From Psococerastis gibbosa (Eukaryota; Arthropoda; Insecta; Psocodea; Psocidae), in contig OZ020490.1 in assembly GCA_963971405.1 (NCBI GenBank), positions 12,696,874 through 12,760,873 of the forward strand: a DNA stretch of 64,000 nucleotides, read 5' to 3'. The translations under genes were made by a program, and so were the position numbers. Positions within the stretch are counted from its first letter, which is position 1. The number at the start of each line of letters is the position of its first letter. The notes below the pieces were generated by a model. The model saw nothing but the letters and a program-made list of their open reading frames with translations, was not told the DNA's origin and ran no database searches. Below are positions 22,531 to 32,920 of this stretch, in pieces.

Positions 22531-22764
22531 TATGGTTGGACACAGTCCCAGGCCACGGTGTGGGCCCATAGGACAGGGGACGTCCTGATTATAGTGGATT
22601 CCGAACCACTTGGGAAACACAGTGAAGTCACACGATTAGTTCGGAGGTGACCAGGACAAGTCCTACCATGTTTCCCTACCGGCACTGTGCACACTACCAA
22701 GTTATCTGCATCTTTGAACCTGCTCGGGTCCGGTGGATTCAACTTGGTAAGGCGGCCGGCTACA
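22529..22764. repeat. Repeat W, copy 2
   Basis: It is nearly identical over about 235 bp to 21370-21606, with only a handful of differences. This suggests either a young family or a local duplication about 1.16 kb apart. Confidence 0.6.
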
Positions 22765-23100
22765 GTGGTTAAAAATGGAAACAATGGAATTTTAGAATAT
22801 CATTTTTTAATTAATCCAAAAATTCTTTAATCCGCCTCACCCTATATTATTATAATTATAGTATTACTACAATATATAGAGAGAGCTTAGCTGACATAGT
22901 TCTTGGGACCCTTTGAAAAGCATAATTATTAGGATCACATCAATGTATCCCAATCATTAATACTACGGCCATTGCCAATTAATAACTGTCGAAAAACAGC
23001 AGCTTAACCTTGTTAGCAAAGACAGTCATGCCAATGATGGCAAGTCAAGCAGATTGACATAATCGATGTAGGCAGCCCCTAAACAAAAATAAAAGGATAT

Positions 23101-23180
23101 AGAACCAACGATATACGCCTACCGTTGTCTTAACCGCTGGACCACAAGAAGGTTACCTCTTCAACCAAAGTTAGTTTAAA
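23101..23180 (-). repeat. SINE-B fragment
   Basis: The reverse complement reads CTTGTGGTCCAGCGGTTAAG, the tRNA-like box A region also at 385-410. It is preceded by TAACTTTGGTTGAAGAGGT, the sequence at the left end of the 251-548 repeat. The box B part is degraded. Confidence 0.5.
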
Positions 23181-23419
23181 GTCAGCGTTGCATACCATAG
23201 AATACTGCAAAATAGCTCCAAAACAGTCATACGCGCCCACCACATGATGGACAGTGGCAACCACGTGTTCCGCGGTTTCCTCGGACTCATTGCAGTGCCG
23301 GCCGGCTGATGATAGGACCTCCATGACCCAACTTCAGGCTTCTAAGATTGTATCTTGGAGTCTCAGCAGCAACTGAAGTTGTCGACCGTAGATACTGTTG
23401 ACGTTTGGAAATACGCTTT

Positions 23420-23710
23420 CTGCAGCCTGATCGAGGCGATTACAATACCGGAGTTAAATAAATACCCTAGGATTATAACTGTAAACAAACAAATTTTGAA
23501 TAGCACTTTCCATTATAAAATTATCTTGTTTACATTTTTATTACCAGGGGATTAAATAAATACCGGTATTTATTTAATCACCTGGTATTAAAAACGTAAA
23601 CAAGATAATTTTATAATGGAAAGTGCTATTCAAAATTGGTTTGTTTACAGTTATAATCCTAGGGTACTTATTTAACTCCGGTATTAAAATCGCCTCGATC
23701 AGACTGCAGG
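23420..23710. repeat. Near-perfect palindrome, ~140-bp arms
   Basis: The left arm TGATCGAGGCGATTACAATA from 23428 is mirrored by the right arm ending TCGCCTCGATCA at 23701. The arms meet at AAATACCGGTATTT near 23567 with almost no spacer. Differences between the arms are few. It is a foldback/MITE-like element with no ORF; its class and target duplication are not clear. Confidence 0.85.
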
Positions 23711-23719
23711 CTGCTGAAC

Positions 23720-24350
23720 GACCACGGCCTCTCATCCCGGATTCTACTGATTTGTCACATTTACATGTAGACCTGTATAGCATTTATTTTAACTAATTTC
23801 CCGAAATTCGCTGTTTCCGATTAATACCATAACTGTTTCAAACATACCGTTGATAAGTTACCGAAGTTGGGAGGCATAACCGTTCCTCACCCACCGCATA
23901 ATGTTAGCAGCAACATTAGTGGTGTAGAAATCAATATAAAGCTGGGAACCGAAGTGCGCACTTTCCTACATGTAGATATTTCCCGAGGGATTCCAACCCG
24001 AAACTTTCTCCCCGTGGCATATTTCAACGGGCATTAAATATATGACCGATCAATACTTACCCAAATCCTCTCTGGAGGAATTAGTTTGTTCGCATTATAG
24101 CTACATGCCCATGAATTGTTTTTTACGCCGATTTCATAGGCTGAGTTTGAAATTATGTCAAAGGGAATTGCATTAAAGATTCGTCTATAACAGATGCGGT
24201 AGACATCTATAGTGGGGGTTGTCACTACTGAAACGTTGGCAAACCTGCCGGGTCGGGTGTCCTTGACAAATACAGGAGAAATGGGACCAAGAATATTTTT
24301 TTCTGGGACCAAACTGAGCTTCGGTTAGTTGACGCGTCATTTTTGGACCC
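23720..24350. other. No recognised gene
   Basis: A 92-codon frame on the - strand at 24034-24312 has protein-like composition but no recognisable domain or splice context. No repeat family is recognised. Confidence 0.35.
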
Positions 24351-24477
24351 GTGCTTTGTTGCTTTCCATTTTATACGTAGTATAAGGAAAGCTTTGTGAT
24401 GGTCGAAATTTTCGATTCCGAGATTTCAACGGATTTACACGTTTTCAGGTCCCAGGAACCCAAAAAAGTGGTTTTTA

Positions 24478-24508
24478 CGAAATGTCTGTCTGTCTGTCTG
24501 TCTGTCTG
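24478..24508. repeat. GTCT microsatellite within R870
   Basis: Six or so GTCT units sit in the part of R870 where other copies (53690, 55560) show shorter GTCTGTC runs. Confidence 0.8.
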
Positions 24509-24697
24509 TGCATCGATTTCCGGGCAAACTACTCGGTCGATTTTGATGAAATTCGGCATGTAGGTTCACAAAAATCATACCTCGAGACCATTTTTTTTTA
24601 TTTGGGGCTAGATTAGATTAGATTAGTAATGGGGCGATGCTGCTACTTGAGCTTGGCTCACTTTGACCTTAAAGATCTATTGTGAATCCCCGTACTT

Positions 24698-27600
24698 TTA
24701 GTCCTGGTCAGTCAGCAGGTCCCGTAAAAACCTGCACAACTGCCCAGGGGCCAACTGGCAAGCCTCCCTTGGTGATAGAAACCAAGAGGACGTTGCTAGC
24801 AGCCGTCTGTTCTTTACTGCCGGACACGAGCAGATGATATGCTCAGCAGTCTCAGCCTTTTCTTTGCAGAATCGGCAGGTGTCATTCAAGACTTTACCCA
24901 TGTTCTTTAAATGGTAGTTCACGTGGCAGTGTCCTGTGAGTGCACCTGTAAGTACCTTAAGTTCAGGCTTGCTGAGGTTCAGTGCTTTGGCGGTATAGCT
25001 CTTAGAGTGAGTGAGGAATATTTTGGATTGTCTGTGGCCTGTGACAGACTTCCAGTATGCTTCCTTTCTCTTTTCTTCCCATAGGCCAATCTCTAGGGTT
25101 TGGCGGTTTCTCGGGAAGGCGCAGAAGGGTTCAGGCCCAATGAAGGGTAGCGCGCTCCCTTCTCTCGCCAAGGCGTCGGCATTTTCATTGCCTTCGATCC
25201 CGGCGTGTCCTGGAACCCACATGAGGGTGACTTTATTCGTCACTCCCAATGCGTTGAGTGCAAGCATACATTCCCACACCTGCTTGGACTCGTAGCTACT
25301 CGAGTCCAGCGCAAGAAGGGAAGCCATGCTGTCGGAGATAATGAATATCTTGCTGTGGCGGTAAGCACGTTTAATGCAATGCGCCGCACATGCGCGTATG
25401 GCATGTATTTCGGCTTGGAAGACTGTGGGTTGGGATCCCATGGGGATGACTAAGTTGAGTCGTGGCCCATAAACCCCCGCCCCTGTACCTCCGTTTTCTA
25501 TTTTTGACCCATCAGTATAAAATCTTAATGAGCCGTATGGAAAGACTACCTCTCCGTCAGTCCATTTTTTCCGGCTTTCCAATATAACCGAGAAATTCTT
25601 TGAGAATTGAAAAGTTGTCTCCATGGAGTCTGAGAACATAACCTCCGGAACCTTGCACTCATTAAGAATGCGTAAGTGTCCGGTAAGGTCGCCAGGCTTT
25701 AGTCCATGGCTTTTCTTAATGCGATAGGCCCACTTAGCTGCCTCACTCTCGATGAAAATCGGGAGTGGTGGTAGGTTCAATAGGACCTCCATGGCAGCCG
25801 TGGGGCACGAACGGGATGCTCCCGTGATCGCGAGGCAAGCCAGCCTCTGTAGTTTGGTGAGAGATTTTGCTCCCTTTTTGCTCTTATGCAGTCTAGGCCA
25901 CCAAATTAGCGCCGCATAGCTAATTATAGGTCGCACAATGGACTTATATAGCCAGTCCGTTACTTTCGGCTTAAGCCCCCACGTTCTACCCACCATTCTG
26001 CTCGTAAGAAATAAGGCGTTTCGCGCCCTGCTTACAGCCTGGTCCAGATGCAGGCTCCATGTGAGCTTCCGGTCAAGGATAACACCAAGATATTTGGTGC
26101 TATCTGTGAGGGCTAAACGCACCCCGCTGAGGGTGGGAGCTTTAATATTAAGCTTCAACTTCCTCGTGAACGGGACCAGGGTGGTTTTTTTAGGATTTAT
26201 ATTCAGTCCTTCAGAAAGGCACCAATTATGGGCTATGGTTAAGGCCCTTTGCATTCGCTCAGAGACAAGAGCGTCATGCTGGCCTCGCACCAAGATCACC
26301 AAATCATCCGCATAGCCGCAGACGTCGTACCCATCTTGCCCTAGTGCAGTTAGCAGCCCGTCGACCACCAGAGACCAGAGGAGGGGGGAGAGGCATCCGC
26401 CTTGTGGGCAGCCCTCACCTGGCGTGGCTGTGATCGAGTCTGTGCCGAGTACCATTGAGATAATTCGGCTTTCTAGCGATGTCATGATCCAGTCTGCTAC
26501 GACTGGCTCAACGCCTCTCTTTTCTAATGCATTCATGATTGATTTACGAGGCGTGTTGGAAAATGCCCCTTCTACGTCAATAAATGCGCATAGGGCTATC
26601 TCTTTGAACTCTAGAGCCTTTTCCAGTTTCCTGGTTAGACTGTGTAGAGCCGAGATGGTTGATTTACCTTTTTGGTAAGCAAATTGACCCTTATGCAGGG
26701 GGTTCCGCATCAGCAGATCGCCTCTGATATAGTTATCAATAATCTTCTCCATCGTTTTCAAAAGGAAGGATGAGAGACTGATAGGACGAAAGGATTTAGC
26801 TTCGGTACTAGGGCGATTTCCAGCCTTTGGTATGAAGCTCACTTTCACCTCCCTCCAGGGTGTGGGAATGTGCGACCACGCAAAGCTCGCACGAAATAGA
26901 GCTAGCAGATCCGCCATGAGAATCTGAAGCCCCTTCTGCAAGAGGGCCGGATACACGCCATCGCCCCCTGGAGATTTAAAGGGCTTGAAGGACTTAATAG
27001 CCCAAGTAACCCTATCTTTTGTAAAGAGTTTTCGACCCAGTTTCCATGCTCCCCGCTTAGGGCGTTTACGCGCTGCGCGGGTGGGCGTCGTACCGCCGAC
27101 TATGTTGGAGCCTGGAAAGTGGGTGTCAAGGAGCACCTCCAACGTCTCAGTACCTGACTGAGTGTAGGTGCCATCCCCTTTTTTAAGCTCACCCATGCCG
27201 TTGTTATGGGTCTTAGCCATAACTTTATGCAGGCGAGCTGCAGTCGGTGTCTCGTTGATCCCTTGACAGAATGAACGAAATGACTGCCGTTTTGCTTTCC
27301 GCAACTCTCGAGAGTACTCAGCTAAAGCGGTTTTGTAGACAGCATGGTGATTCGAATCCCTGCTGCTTGACCACTTGTTGTAAAGCCGTCTCGTTTTCTT
27401 GCGCAGTTTTGATAGCTCCTTATTCCACCATGGTGCATCACCATCAGATTTCGGAGCTACCTGTGCACAGCTAGACTCAAAAGCATTTTTAATTTTGTTA
27501 TGCAGGTTAAGGGAGGCATTTTCAATCTCATCTATATTATTTAGATCGTGTGTCCTCGGACCCTCCCTATCTAACAGACTTAGATATTTATTCCAGTCTG

Positions 27601-28321
27601 TGCGTCTCGGGTTTCTTCTCATAGCCTGCCGTGGTTTGTTAGCCACGATTCCAAACATAATATGTTTGTGATCAGAGAGTGAGGCATAATCCGAAACATG
27701 CCACCCAGCAATCTTCTGCTCAATTGCAGGACTGCAGAGTGTGAGATCGAGTACCTCATTTCTGATAGCATTTTCAAATGTTGGCTTATTACCTACATTA
27801 CTCACCGACACCCCGTTCGCAACGAGGTAGTCAAGGAGATCTTCTCCCCTCTCATTGATGTCGGAGCTCGCCCATGCAGTGTGATGAGCGTTGCTGTCAC
27901 ATGCAACGATAAACTGGAGATTGTTCTTCTTGCAGTGTGAAATAAAGCTCTTCGTAGCTTCGGGGGGCGCTGGGTCCCCGTGCGGGAAGTAGGCTGCGGC
28001 TACAGCAACTTTGATTCCCTGCACTTCTATCATCACTGCTGCGAAATCGCGTTGTATGAATCTGGACATAGGAAAGCAATTTAGTTTTTTGTCTACTAGT
28101 AAGGCAGCTCTTGGAGCTGTACTGTCAGACGAAAGATAAATGAGCTTACCTTTTTGTGAGTTCAGGCCCCTGATGGCGTTTCCCACCACGTACGGCTCCT
28201 GTAACATCATGATGTCCACATCTTCTTTTAAAAACCTCCGCAAGGCAGTATCCGAGGCTGCCTTGGCGTGATGGAGGTTTGCTTGGAGGCACTTGATGTT
28301 AGCGCCGACCCCTCTTACCAT
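24698..28321 (-). CDS. LINE ORF2: endonuclease, reverse transcriptase, RNase H
   Basis: The ORF has 1207 residues. The APE-type endonuclease starts with CLQANLHHAK and MMLQEPYV near residue 40, with ACDSNAHH near 139 and SDHKHIMF near 217. The reverse transcriptase includes GGDGVYPALLQ, GCPQGGCLSPLLW and catalytic CGYADDLVILV near 672. TAAMEVLLNLPPLPIFIE downstream is the type of block I recall from LOA-clade elements. RNase H begins FYTDGSKIE near 935 and includes SDSMASLLAL and WVPGHAGIEGNENADALA. The C-terminal zinc motif CRFCKEKAETAEHIICSC is near 1147. There is no interruption. The start overlaps the end of ORF1 in another frame, so reinitiation or a similar mechanism is probably used. 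Confidence 0.92.
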   Translation of the reverse strand: MVRGVGANIKCLQANLHHAKAASDTALRRFLKEDVDIMMLQEPYVVGNAIRGLNSQKGKLIYLSSDSTAPRAALLVDKKLNCFPMSRFIQRDFAAVMIEVQGIKVAVAAAYFPHGDPAPPEATKSFISHCKKNNLQFIVACDSNAHHTAWASSDINERGEDLLDYLVANGVSVSNVGNKPTFENAIRNEVLDLTLCSPAIEQKIAGWHVSDYASLSDHKHIMFGIVANKPRQAMRRNPRRTDWNKYLSLLDREGPRTHDLNNIDEIENASLNLHNKIKNAFESSCAQVAPKSDGDAPWWNKELSKLRKKTRRLYNKWSSSRDSNHHAVYKTALAEYSRELRKAKRQSFRSFCQGINETPTAARLHKVMAKTHNNGMGELKKGDGTYTQSGTETLEVLLDTHFPGSNIVGGTTPTRAARKRPKRGAWKLGRKLFTKDRVTWAIKSFKPFKSPGGDGVYPALLQKGLQILMADLLALFRASFAWSHIPTPWREVKVSFIPKAGNRPSTEAKSFRPISLSSFLLKTMEKIIDNYIRGDLLMRNPLHKGQFAYQKGKSTISALHSLTRKLEKALEFKEIALCAFIDVEGAFSNTPRKSIMNALEKRGVEPVVADWIMTSLESRIISMVLGTDSITATPGEGCPQGGCLSPLLWSLVVDGLLTALGQDGYDVCGYADDLVILVRGQHDALVSERMQRALTIAHNWCLSEGLNINPKKTTLVPFTRKLKLNIKAPTLSGVRLALTDSTKYLGVILDRKLTWSLHLDQAVSRARNALFLTSRMVGRTWGLKPKVTDWLYKSIVRPIISYAALIWWPRLHKSKKGAKSLTKLQRLACLAITGASRSCPTAAMEVLLNLPPLPIFIESEAAKWAYRIKKSHGLKPGDLTGHLRILNECKVPEVMFSDSMETTFQFSKNFSVILESRKKWTDGEVVFPYGSLRFYTDGSKIENGGTGAGVYGPRLNLVIPMGSQPTVFQAEIHAIRACAAHCIKRAYRHSKIFIISDSMASLLALDSSSYESKQVWECMLALNALGVTNKVTLMWVPGHAGIEGNENADALAREGSALPFIGPEPFCAFPRNRQTLEIGLWEEKRKEAYWKSVTGHRQSKIFLTHSKSYTAKALNLSKPELKVLTGALTGHCHVNYHLKNMGKVLNDTCRFCKEKAETAEHIICSCPAVKNRRLLATSSWFLSPREACQLAPGQLCRFLRDLLTDQD

Positions 28322-29537
28322 CTACGTGCTTCCAGGGTTTCCCCCGGTTTCTGGATTGAGGGCCACGAAGGTCCCTGGCTGGGTCCAGATCTAGCTCGCG
28401 CTTATTCCGAGCATCAGGTTTGCTGCCGTCTCTACTGCCTTTGGGTACCTGTCGTCGATCCTTATTAGCGGCGCTGCCGCCAGGTTCCTTGGCATTTTCG
28501 ATTTTTGAAGTCGGGTCAGTGGAGCTGCCTTCACCCGCCTCAACTGAGACGGAGGCTGCGTTTTCCTCTGCCTGACTTTCGTCTTTCCCTTTTCTAGGGT
28601 GCAGTTTCACCTTACCCAGTCGAAAGCAGATCTGAAAGCCAGCTGCTGTCAGTACCTTGAAACTGCTTTGATCGACTGCAAAAGCTACTTCTACGCAGTT
28701 TTTCTCCGTGTTCCTTCTACGCAGTACCCTCCAAGCTTTACACTGCAGCAATGGGTTCTGGCCTGCGATATAGTCCACGATTTTGGCTGTTTCGTAGCCT
28801 AGGCTATTGGGAAAGTACCCAGTTACCACCTGCGAGCTGGGGAGATCTTTTCCATCGAGGACAATAATGTCAAGATCTGACTGACTTAGCTCTTCTGCCT
28901 TGCTCTTGGCCCAGGCCGCGGTGCTTTCATTCTCGCAGACGACTACGAGGTAGCCACAGCGGAAGGTGGTGCCCCCAAATCTGAGAGGAGGGCCTTCGCT
29001 CGTGACGTCTTTATGCACCAGCTCAGCTAGTCTTTCCTCAGTGGACACCAGCTGCTCTTGGGTCATTGTCACCTCGGGGTAGTTACGGGGCAGTATCCCT
29101 ACCCTATAGCATTCCCCTATGCGTACAGCATCTCGGTAGCTGCTTTGGTGAGCTTGGATTACCGGTTGCTGCGTTGACCCTGTAGCATTGGTGCGTGAGC
29201 GTTTTGCAACAGTCGGCTGCGGTGGAGTCGGAGTCATTGCCTCCGATCTGCCTCTCTTTACAGCTGGAGGTGTGGGTGCAGAGGTGCCCCCCCTTTCGGC
29301 TATCTTGAGAAGGCAGAGCTTCCGGGCTTCTTCATACGAGTGCCCTATCTTTAACAGATATTTCAGCCTCTTCCTCGCGGTCGAGCTGAGCCCTTTTCGA
29401 GGAGCTTGTGCCGGTTCGTTAATGACCAGCCTCTCCACTGATAAGGCGGTGATCGTACTGGCACCGTCTGACGAATCGTCATCGCCGCCGAGCAGCATTG
29501 CTTCCGCCTGTGGCGACGGAGTAGGACACTCTTCCAT
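28299..29537 (-). CDS. LINE ORF1, no zinc knuckles seen
   Basis: This 412-residue ORF lies upstream of ORF2 and ends 23 bp inside it. The N-terminal ~130 residues are low-complexity and Ser/Pro/basic (RKGLSSTARKRLKYLLKIG). A middle domain of about residues 130-310 starts SYRDAVRIGECYRVGILP. It resembles the DUF4780-type domain that I recall from arthropod retroelement ORF1 proteins. The C-terminal ~100 residues are Lys/Arg/Asp rich and end KHVDGKRGRR. Unlike the other LINE in this window it has no CCHC knuckle, so RNA binding probably depends on the middle domain and the basic tail. The DUF4780 assignment is from memory. Confidence 0.82.
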   Translation of the reverse strand: MEECPTPSPQAEAMLLGGDDDSSDGASTITALSVERLVINEPAQAPRKGLSSTARKRLKYLLKIGHSYEEARKLCLLKIAERGGTSAPTPPAVKRGRSEAMTPTPPQPTVAKRSRTNATGSTQQPVIQAHQSSYRDAVRIGECYRVGILPRNYPEVTMTQEQLVSTEERLAELVHKDVTSEGPPLRFGGTTFRCGYLVVVCENESTAAWAKSKAEELSQSDLDIIVLDGKDLPSSQVVTGYFPNSLGYETAKIVDYIAGQNPLLQCKAWRVLRRRNTEKNCVEVAFAVDQSSFKVLTAAGFQICFRLGKVKLHPRKGKDESQAEENAASVSVEAGEGSSTDPTSKIENAKEPGGSAANKDRRQVPKGSRDGSKPDARNKRELDLDPARDLRGPQSRNRGKPWKHVDGKRGRR

Positions 29538-30659
29538 CTGCAGAGGGCCTGAGGGCCCAGCTCCAGAAGCCAGAGTGTCTAGAGAGCGGTTGCCAGTAGA
29601 AACAGTAGCTGTTTCTGTCTGGGTTCGCTCTGAGATATTTCCAGTGGAAGCATCAAGTGTTTCCGCCTGGGCAGAGCAGAGCCCCGCATACTAGACTAAG
29701 GGGTCTCATACTTGGGGGTTCCCCCCTGTACCCCCAAGGGCTCCGTTACAGCTCCATTTGCCCTTGGAGCCTTCCACCCCGAGCACGGGTCGCATAACAC
29801 TCGGGGATTTAGGGGAGGGTGCATTCCATCTTAGTCGCTGGCACTAAGTTACATCCCAGCAGGATGCAGCCCAGTGACAGCTTAAGCCCCATTACCTCGT
29901 CAAGGTCCGGTTAACTCCTAAGGCACAAACAACAGGCAAGCCGTCAAACCACTACTTAGAGCTAAAAGCAACGAGCAAAGCATGCAGGCAAGCAAGCAGG
30001 ATGGGCCCAAAAAGCAACCAGGAATGCGTAAATGGGGTATTTGGGGCTAACTCAATTTGGGGGGGTTTCATTCTCAAAAAACTCCAAAAAAAACGTCAAA
30101 AAAAATTATTTCTCAAAAACGGCTCCAACGATTTCTTTTAAATTCACATATATTCTAGCCGTTCTTAATGTTGATAAAATGCGGGGGGTTGCTTACCCCT
30201 TGATAGTTTGCTTCTGGGGGTAAAAAATAAAAATAACTTAATTTTAATGAAAAATGACTAAAAAATAATATTTCTGCGAAACTTTTCTATCGATGATTTC
30301 TACCTTCAGGCATGTTTTAGGTGTTAAGTTGAGTAACGAAACCCGACAGTTGGCTTTCCCAAAAACCTATTTGCTTTTGCGCAATTTTTTTTTTTTTTTA
30401 AATGATAGAAACTTCACGCTGAAATGCATTGCCTGCCCTGCCATTATTACTGTGTTGTAATGTGTTTTAAATATATTGAGGTTACCTCACCTCCAGTGAC
30501 GTCAGGTGGACACCCCCCCCCCCCCCCCGAGATATCCGAAATTTAACCGTAAGAAAATTATTTACCATGAAATTATTCATTTTCTCTCCCTGCTAATTGA
30601 TAAATTGGAAAGCATGTTCGAGGAAACTCGGACCGGTTCTTTATTTTGTTGTCAGCCGG

Positions 30660-32270
30660 AGTGTTGTCTTCGTTGTTAATTGTTGTGTTGTTGCTTGGTA
30701 GCCAAAGGCTAATTTGTTAGTGTAGGGCCGAATAGGAAGACGAAAACCACGTTGTGTTTAAATGTAAAGAGAGATGGGGAAAGGATATTTTTTGAATATC
30801 TGGTGCCACGTCTTCTTCGACAAAACTGAGTTTCGGTCAATTGACACGTCATTTTTTGACCAGTGTTTTTTTTTTTTTTTTGGCTGCCGGAGTGTGAGTG
30901 TGGAGCCGAATGGGAAGACGCAAACCATGCTTTATTTCAATGTCCCCGGTTTAAAAAGAAAGTATCAGGATCTCAGGGTGTACCATTTTCTAACACAGAA
31001 TGGCCACAATGTCTGAATTGGATTTGTACAAAAAACTATTGATGTGTTAGACCTGAGGAAGGAGTTAAAGAACTATGTTATTTTTTTAATTACTTTTTTA
31101 TGGACCCAGGCCTATATGTCGCATTTATAATGACAACGACCCCGTGGATTTCGGGAATTATTTGTATTGTTTCCGTGTGAATTTTTGGCCATTGACAATA
31201 TATACGTTCTCGATGTCAACCTACACCGGCTACAAGTGATAATGGACAAGCTGAGATAAGCTTACCATTAACGCAATAAAACAGGCGAACATGACTTAAT
31301 CAAGTACAGATACGAGTCGGTCAGTTGGTGTTTGTGAAAGCCAAATGTCATATATCGAAATGTACAGGAGAATTTCTGCAAGTTTAATTGATATTTTTGA
31401 CAGCTCTACACTCGATATTTCCTGTAAAAATCAAGTATGTACAAAAAAACGTGTAGTGGGGGAACTAGAATTGGCTTTTAATGCTTACAGTGTAAATAGT
31501 ACGCCTTTCTTCTCTGAATAATTTGAGCTGGCACTTAATCAAAGAAAGAGCAGACGCTCAAAGCGTACCGTACAAAATAAAATCAAGCTAACAAATCTCA
31601 CAAAAGGATTTTCTCAAAGAGGATGAGCAGACTGAATTACGCCTGAGGTATGGTTTGGCCGAGAAGCTGGGGGCGGGATGAAAAAGAAGGAGAGCGCATC
31701 AAAAAACTTCATTTTCGTCTTGCCATTTGCAGGTGTGATTATGGCCTCTTTTCCGCCTGCACAATGAGGTCACTGTACACATTTACTTTTCAATTTCTCT
31801 TTTGAATGAAAGGAAAATGGCCCTTGGATTTAATAAGGGCTCACATTCTATTATTATTTATCACTTGGAAGGCTAGCAGTCACTAGGAATAAATTGCAGG
31901 AAAAAATTATGTTAATGGGATCCTGGTGAAATGTGGACTTCTTCAGTAAATTGTGGCTTTGCAGATACTTCATTTTTTTTACCACCAAAAAGTGAGTTTT
32001 ATTTTCAAGTTAGCTTTATGCCACAAGAACACGCAGTTATTTTTTTTTTCGCTTATCGCACAGAAACAGCAGTGCGTATATAATACGAGCTAAAGTGGAA
32101 ATACTTTTTAATACCTGTTCTTTGGCCTATAAGACCACTGCGATAACTCTTCTATTGTATTTTCGAATGTACGTACGGAGCATGCTACGGTAGGAATATC
32201 TGAACCATATGTTTATTTAGGAAACCAACCTGTTTGGTTTTGTTACTCTAATTAACACCTAAAACATACC
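30660..32270. other. Non-genic, with repeat Z inside
   Basis: It contains two diverged copies of a block with GTTTCGGTCAATTGACACGTCATTTTTTGACC-like sequence (also at 24310), followed by repeat Z at 31085-31290. After 31300 I see nothing recognisable. Short ORFs have no features. Confidence 0.4.
31085..31290. repeat. Repeat Z copy
   Basis: TTTTTTATGGACCCAGGCCT, then CGTGGATTTCGGGAATT, ATACGTTCTCGATGTCAACC and GATAATGGACAAGC are shared with 34636-34960 and 38050-38225. The family is unknown. Confidence 0.55.
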
Positions 32271-32289
32271 TCAAGTTGGAAAGCATTTA

Positions 32290-32920
32290 TAGAAAGGTTC
32301 CACTGAAAAATTGTTTTTAGTTATTTTTCATAAAAATTCAGTCTTTTTTAATTTATTTTTTACCCATAACCAAACTGTCTATTGGCAAGGGAACTATCGC
32401 ATTTTGTTAATATTAATAACGACTACAATGTATGTGAATTTGAAGGAAACCGTTGGGGCCGTTTTCGAGAAAATAACCGGTCCGAGTTTACTCGAACATG
32501 CTTTCCAATTTATGAAAATTAGTAGATAGAGAAAATGAGTAATTTCAGGGAAAATAATTTTCCTGTGGTTAAATTTCCGATATCTCGGGGGAGGAGGGGG
32601 GAGGTTGTCCATCTAACGTCACTGCAGGTGAGGTAAATTCTAGATAGGTCAGACCAACACATTGCCACACAGCAATAATGGCAGAGCACGCTCAATTGCA
32701 TTGGAGTTTTTTTGAAATAAAACCCCCCTAAATTGAGTTAGCCCAAAATAAAAAAAATGATCTCGAGGCATGATTTTTTTGAACCTATATGCAAAATTTC
32801 ATTAAAATCGGCCGAGTAGTTTGCCCGGAAATCGATGATCAGGCAGACAGAGCGACAAAAAATTTGGACTGCCACAAAGCTTTCCTTATACTACGTATAA
32901 ATTGGAAAGCAAAAATGTTT
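32290..32920 (-). repeat. R870 copy, inverted and rearranged
   Basis: The right side (32500-32905) reads as R870 in reverse: TTTCCAATTTATGAAAATTA..., GGTTAAATTTCCGATATCTC, GACGTCA-like CTAACGTCACTGCAGGTGAG and CTACGTATAAATTGGAAAGC. The left side (32290-32480) holds interior blocks of R870 in an order not found in other copies, so it is a mosaic. A further scrap of the R870 end is at 32955-33005. Confidence 0.65.

Larger units (their letters stand above)
24611..30037 (-). mobile_element. Full-length LOA/R1-type LINE
   Basis: The element is 5.43 kb. It has a ~500-bp 5' UTR (29538-30037), ORF1 (28299-29537) and ORF2 (24698-28321), which overlap by 23 bp, then an 87-bp 3' UTR. On the - strand it ends in a TAATC-repeat tail, seen as GATTAGATTAGATTAG at 24611. 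The exact 12-bp duplication TATTTGGGGCTA lies at 24599-24610 and 30038-30049. Both ORFs are open. This is a young, apparently whole copy. Confidence 0.92.
24355..30650 (+). repeat. R870 repeat copy, interrupted by the LOA-type LINE
   Basis: The left part (24355-24610) matches the start of R870: GCTTTCC, the CTTTGTGATGGTCGAAATTT block, GGTCCCAGGAACCC and CGATTTCCGGGCAAACTACT. The right part (30050-30650) continues from CTCAATTTGGGGG to GATAAATTGGAAAGCATGTT and CTCGGACCGGTTC. Removing the LINE and one copy of the TATTTGGGGCTA duplication restores the order seen at 55436-56294. Confidence 0.85.

Noticed and set aside
24034-24312. 92-codon - frame (MVPEKNILGP...)
   Set aside because: Composition is plausible but no family, splice site or repeat supports it.
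24371-24559. Frames with MPNFIKIDRVVCPEIDAQ recurring at 24371, 53507 and 55446
   Set aside because: They recur only because they lie in R870 copies; the frames differ in length and break, so they are not a conserved protein.
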